DNA from: an uncultured Slackia sp.
Lineage (GTDB): Bacteria > Actinomycetota > Coriobacteriia > Coriobacteriales > Eggerthellaceae
DNA: 15,227 nucleotides
Direction of reading: 5' to 3'
Assembly (NCBI GenBank): GCA_900553655.1
Contig: USEQ01000005.1
Location: 1 to 15,227 of the forward strand
The translations under genes and the position numbers were made by a program. The notes beneath the pieces were generated by a model that saw only the letters and a list, made by a program, of their open reading frames with translations, made no database searches and was not told where the DNA came from. This document shows positions 12,189 through 15,227 of this stretch, in pieces (the stretch's first letter is position 1; each line of letters begins with the position of its first letter).

Positions 12189-15105
12189 CTACAATCCGCC
12201 CCTGCCTTTACGCCCCCTCTTCAACCAGAAGCCTCCGGCGATAAGGAGCAAAATACCCGTCACAGCTGCCGCCGAAGCAGCCGCCACAACAAATATGCCC
12301 GAGTGGTCTCCTGTACTAGGAATAGCCGAGGACCCACTGCCGCTATTGGCCCCCTGCCCCTGGCCAGGCTTTGAATCCAGAGAGGGATCGGGATCCGGAG
12401 AGGGATCGGGATCGGGTTCGGGGTCCGGAGACCCTGGAATATCGTCGTTGATGACGGTCCAAACGCCACCTTCCCTAGACACACTTGCCTTGAACCCCTC
12501 CGGAACATCAACCTCCGCAACCGTCCATTTATAACCGGAGCTCAAGCCGTTCCAAGTCCTGCTCCAACCGCAGCTCGCATTTAGTAGCGCAGTGTCGTAG
12601 CGCTTGCCATCACGTAGAAGCTCTATTGTTACGCTATCAGTAGGCTTGGAGCCATCATCCAGCACCCACACCTTCTTTACCGTCACGCTAACGCCTCCGC
12701 CGACGCCTCCGCCTCCCGAGCCATCCTTGTGATTCTCGAAGCTGGCAACCGCTGTCGAGTCGGCAACAATCTGCCCCGTCGCCCCATTGCTCGACACCGT
12801 GTAGCCATCGTTGTCACTCTCGCTGACGACGTAATTAGCCCCGGCGGGCAGGCCGATAGCTTCGACCTTTTCACCATGCCTCAATTTGAAGGTCGAGACT
12901 CCTCCGACAAACTCCATCTGCCCGTACGTACCGTCCAGTTTCTCACTGAGCTCGACCGTGAAGGTGAACTCCCTTGACTTGCTGGCCCCCGAACCAGAAA
13001 CCGTCTTCGAGACTTCGAGACTGCCGCTCTTCGGTTCGAGGCTGTTTACCAGAGTAACCACATAAGTCCTTGCATCCCCGTCGTACTCGACCTTGCTCTC
13101 GCACGTCCAGCCGTCTATGCGGCGCTCGACAACCTCATACGTGCACTCCCGCTCCACTCCGTCGGCATCGACGTATCTCGAGGGAAGATCGGTGAATACA
13201 GACTCCCAGCCGTTTGTTTCGTTCAGGACCACACCCTCGTCTAGCTTGACGCGATCTCGGTTATCGGGTCCGAGACGGAACAGGTCGACTGTCACCTCAT
13301 CTGGATGGTCCGCGGCGGCCCATTCTTTTTTCACGCGAACTGTGACATCGGCATCCTTCATTCCGATTGTTATAGGGCTGTTCGAGGCGATTCCGCCGCC
13401 GCGGCGTTCCGATTCATTGCCCTTGATGACAAGCTGCGCCTCTTTTTCGGATAGCTCCTTATGCACCTGAGCGAGATCACCATGTAGACCAAAAGATTTA
13501 TTGACCTCGGTATATACCGACGGGTCGGCCTCGATGTCGCCGTCCCCATAGCGGTCATTTGGTGAATCCGTGTACCAACTCATCAATCCGCCACCAAGAG
13601 CCCTCTTAGCCACGGTCATTATAGAATTCGGGTCGGCCGGATTGGTAGCAATCACAAAGCTGTCATCGGTGTCTCCGCCCTCGTAGCGCACCTCGTCACC
13701 ACTGCCATCGAGAGGCAGCGCTCCCATAGCCGACAGTTTGCCCTCTGCCTTGTTACCGTAAATCGAACCGCCCAGGGTCGAATAGCTTTTCGTCTGCGAA
13801 GCGGGACAAGCCCAAACACCCGCCCCTCGAACGGCCTTGTTTTCGGTAATCAACACACTGCGAAGATGGAGGGGGCTTGCGTTTCGCTGGGTGTAATCGA
13901 TTCCGCCGCCAAACTCCCTTGCCTTGTTGTTTTCAATCCTTCCACTTTTCAGGTCAATCGTGCTCGTGCCGACCATCCCCATGCTAATGCCGCCGCCGCG
14001 GGAGTCGCTTTCATTTTTCAGAATCTTATTACCGTCCAGGACGAAGTCGCCCTTCGCCGCCACTATGCACACGCCGCCGCCGGATCCCGTCGCCTTTCCA
14101 CCCTGGATCGTATTGCCTGTCACGTTGAGCTTGGGGGTTTCGGGCGAAACGGTGGTGGATTGACGAATATAAATTCCAGCGCCGTCCCCACCGCGCCGAT
14201 CCGGCATGGAGGAGTTTCTCGCCCCGGAATCCTGAATGATGTTATCGGCAATTTGCGCATCGCCGACATCATCCAGGTGGATCGCACCGCCGTGATCGTC
14301 GGTTACGTTTTGATAGAACCACGCGCCACGGAGAGACACGCCGCTTTTCATGCCCTCGACGTAGACGGCACCGCCGCCATGCCACGGTTCCCTCGCGTTA
14401 CCCGTGGTGTCAGCACTTTCGTTGCAGCCAAATTCCGTATCATTCGAGATGGACACATTGGAGTCACTTGCCCATACCGCTCCACCATTCAATGCGAAAT
14501 TGCCCGCATCTTCACCATACTGCTTTGGCGAAGTCTCGTCCCAAAAACCCAAGCCTCCGCCGAGCACCTCGAGCTTTCCCGATTCAAGGCAGACAGCGCC
14601 GCCGTTTCCGGTCTCAGCGTGAAAGCGGCCAATCCACGCGTCGGTCAGCTTGACCTCGCCGCCCTTTTCCACTTTGATGGCGCGATTGTCTTTCCCCTTG
14701 CCAGGACCGAAGATGAAGCCGTCCTTAATCTCAAGAGCTCCGTTCCCAAGCACCTCAAACGCGCTGCTGGTGGCAGCTGCAGCGCCATTAATGGAAACTT
14801 CCAGCATCTTTTTATTGAGATCGAGCGTCACCCTCCTCTCGATGGTAATCGTTTTATCCAGCGAGACATGGTCATGCATCACAATCGTGTCGCCTTCCTC
14901 AGCGGCCAGGAATGCGCCCTCGAGACTGTCGTATTCATCGTCCCCGATCGTTGCAACAACGCCCTGCACCACTGGCGCAAGAGCTGTGGAGCCACTGTCA
15001 TCCGCCTCTGCAGCCGCAGCGACTTCTACCCCCCCCTGCAAATCCCCACATCGGCAACATGAGAATGCACGTCATCAAAAATACCGCTATCTTCCCTTTC
15101 TTCAC
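12189..15105 (-). CDS. Sortase-anchored beta-helix/Cna-B surface protein, frame broken at a G8 tract
   Basis: Large wall-anchored adhesin-like protein. The 950-codon body (15041 to 12189) starts with an AGE-rich segment and a region of about 450 residues of right-handed beta-helix repeats, rich in GGG(I/V) and N-K/N-N turns (GGAVYVEG, GGGVCIV, GGGISMG, GGGIDY). Three Cna-B/pilin-type domains follow near residues 565-664, 668-767 and 783-860, each with a Lys, a Glu and a terminal Asn of the isopeptide type (VKKEW...YEVVE...TLVNS; VSKTV...VVSES...SFENH; VKKVW...TVAEV...VINDD). A Pro-Asp linker, the sorting signal IPSTG (12309-12323), a hydrophobic helix and a KRGRKGRGG tail end it. The body alone has no signal peptide and only a TTG with a poor ribosome site. 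A GTG at 15105, 8 nt after AAGGG, opens a good signal peptide (KKGK, hydrophobic core, WGFA) that runs out of frame at the G8 tract and stops at 14998. Seven G would give 971 residues. Confidence 0.85.
12380..12415. repeat. Two tandem 18-bp copies in the Pro-Asp wall linker
   Basis: The unit GAGAGGGATCGGGATCCG is followed by a copy differing at one base, and then by a degenerate third copy. On the minus strand this encodes the PDPSPDP-type linker that spans the peptidoglycan. The unit is a multiple of three, so copy-number change would alter linker length without breaking the frame. Confidence 0.7.
15029..15036 (-). repeat. Homopolymer tract of eight G at the signal peptide junction
   Basis: Eight consecutive C on the plus strand, read as G8 in the coding sense, immediately after the Ala codon predicted to end the signal peptide. 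With G7 the frame joins the 950-codon body; with G8 translation ends after 35 residues at 14998-15000; with G9 a TAG follows the tract at once. It is the longest G/C homopolymer I noticed in the window. Confidence 0.9.
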
Positions 15106-15227
15106 TTCCTCATCCCTTCAATCCTCTAAGACCCTTAAGCCGCTTGGCACCCTGCCGTAATCTCGTGATAAAACACCAGATAGCAGACGGCTCTTGACGA
15201 TGGAAACCCGATGCCGAATAGCGAGTC
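15106..15227 (-). promoter_or_regulatory. Upstream region of the surface protein gene
   Basis: It carries the ribosome site AAGGG before the GTG start and a 4-codon ATG frame whose TGA overlaps that GTG. I could not identify a convincing -35/-10 pair, and no other gene begins here before the window edge. Confidence 0.4.

Noticed and set aside
15039..15041. TTG as the true start of the surface protein
   Set aside because: It would give a sortase-anchored protein without signal peptide and with a poor ribosome site, while a full signal peptide with a ribosome site lies one base out of frame directly upstream.
13866..15062. A 398-codon plus-strand open frame
   Set aside because: It is antisense to the beta-helix coding region; high GC leaves the opposite strand open. 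No ribosome site, domain or family features.

Overview
The window looks like chromosome of a high-GC Gram-positive gut or oral actinobacterium of the class Coriobacteriia, probably Eggerthellaceae (Slackia, Eggerthella and relatives). The basis is the combination of a 16S rRNA start, a Tat-exported flavin reductase facing a membrane-spanning LuxR regulator, an acetylase-type lysine/DAP pathway (dapH), and a sortase-anchored Cna-B surface protein. The genus is inference.

Layout. 1-637 (minus): the 5' end and leader of an rRNA operon, preceded by tRNA-Ser(TGA) with its own terminator. 955-4574: a Tat/lipoprotein flavoprotein reductase (minus) diverging from a 12-TM LuxR-type regulator (plus). 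Their 374-bp intergenic region carries two near-identical 15-bp dyads that look like operators. 4615-8812 (minus): a lysine biosynthesis operon lysA-dapA-dapB-dapH, from a promoter at about 8784-8812 through a lysine riboswitch (L box) and an attenuator terminator to a final terminator at 4615-4642. 8985-11332 (plus): a divergent M20 deacetylase, the likely N-acetyl-DAP deacetylase that would complete the DapH branch, then an ApbE FMN transferase. 11439-11565: tRNA-Arg(CCT) and its terminator. 11566-12188: about 620 bp with no convincing gene but strong hairpins. 12189-15105 (minus): a large beta-helix/Cna-B protein with a sortase signal.

Main point of interest. The signal peptide of the surface protein and its 950-codon body are in different reading frames, and the break falls exactly at a run of eight G residues just after the predicted signal-peptidase site. 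A run of seven G would join them into one 971-residue precursor. This is the layout of a slipped-strand phase-variable surface protein, caught in the OFF state; a homopolymer sequencing error or a decayed gene are the alternatives.

How the parts work together. The DAP genes make meso-DAP for the wall and lysine for protein. The L box shuts the operon down when lysine is plentiful, while the deacetylase is outside its control. The flavoprotein probably reduces an unknown extracytoplasmic substrate under control of the neighbouring LuxR protein. ApbE attaches FMN to partner flavoproteins, none of which is visible here.
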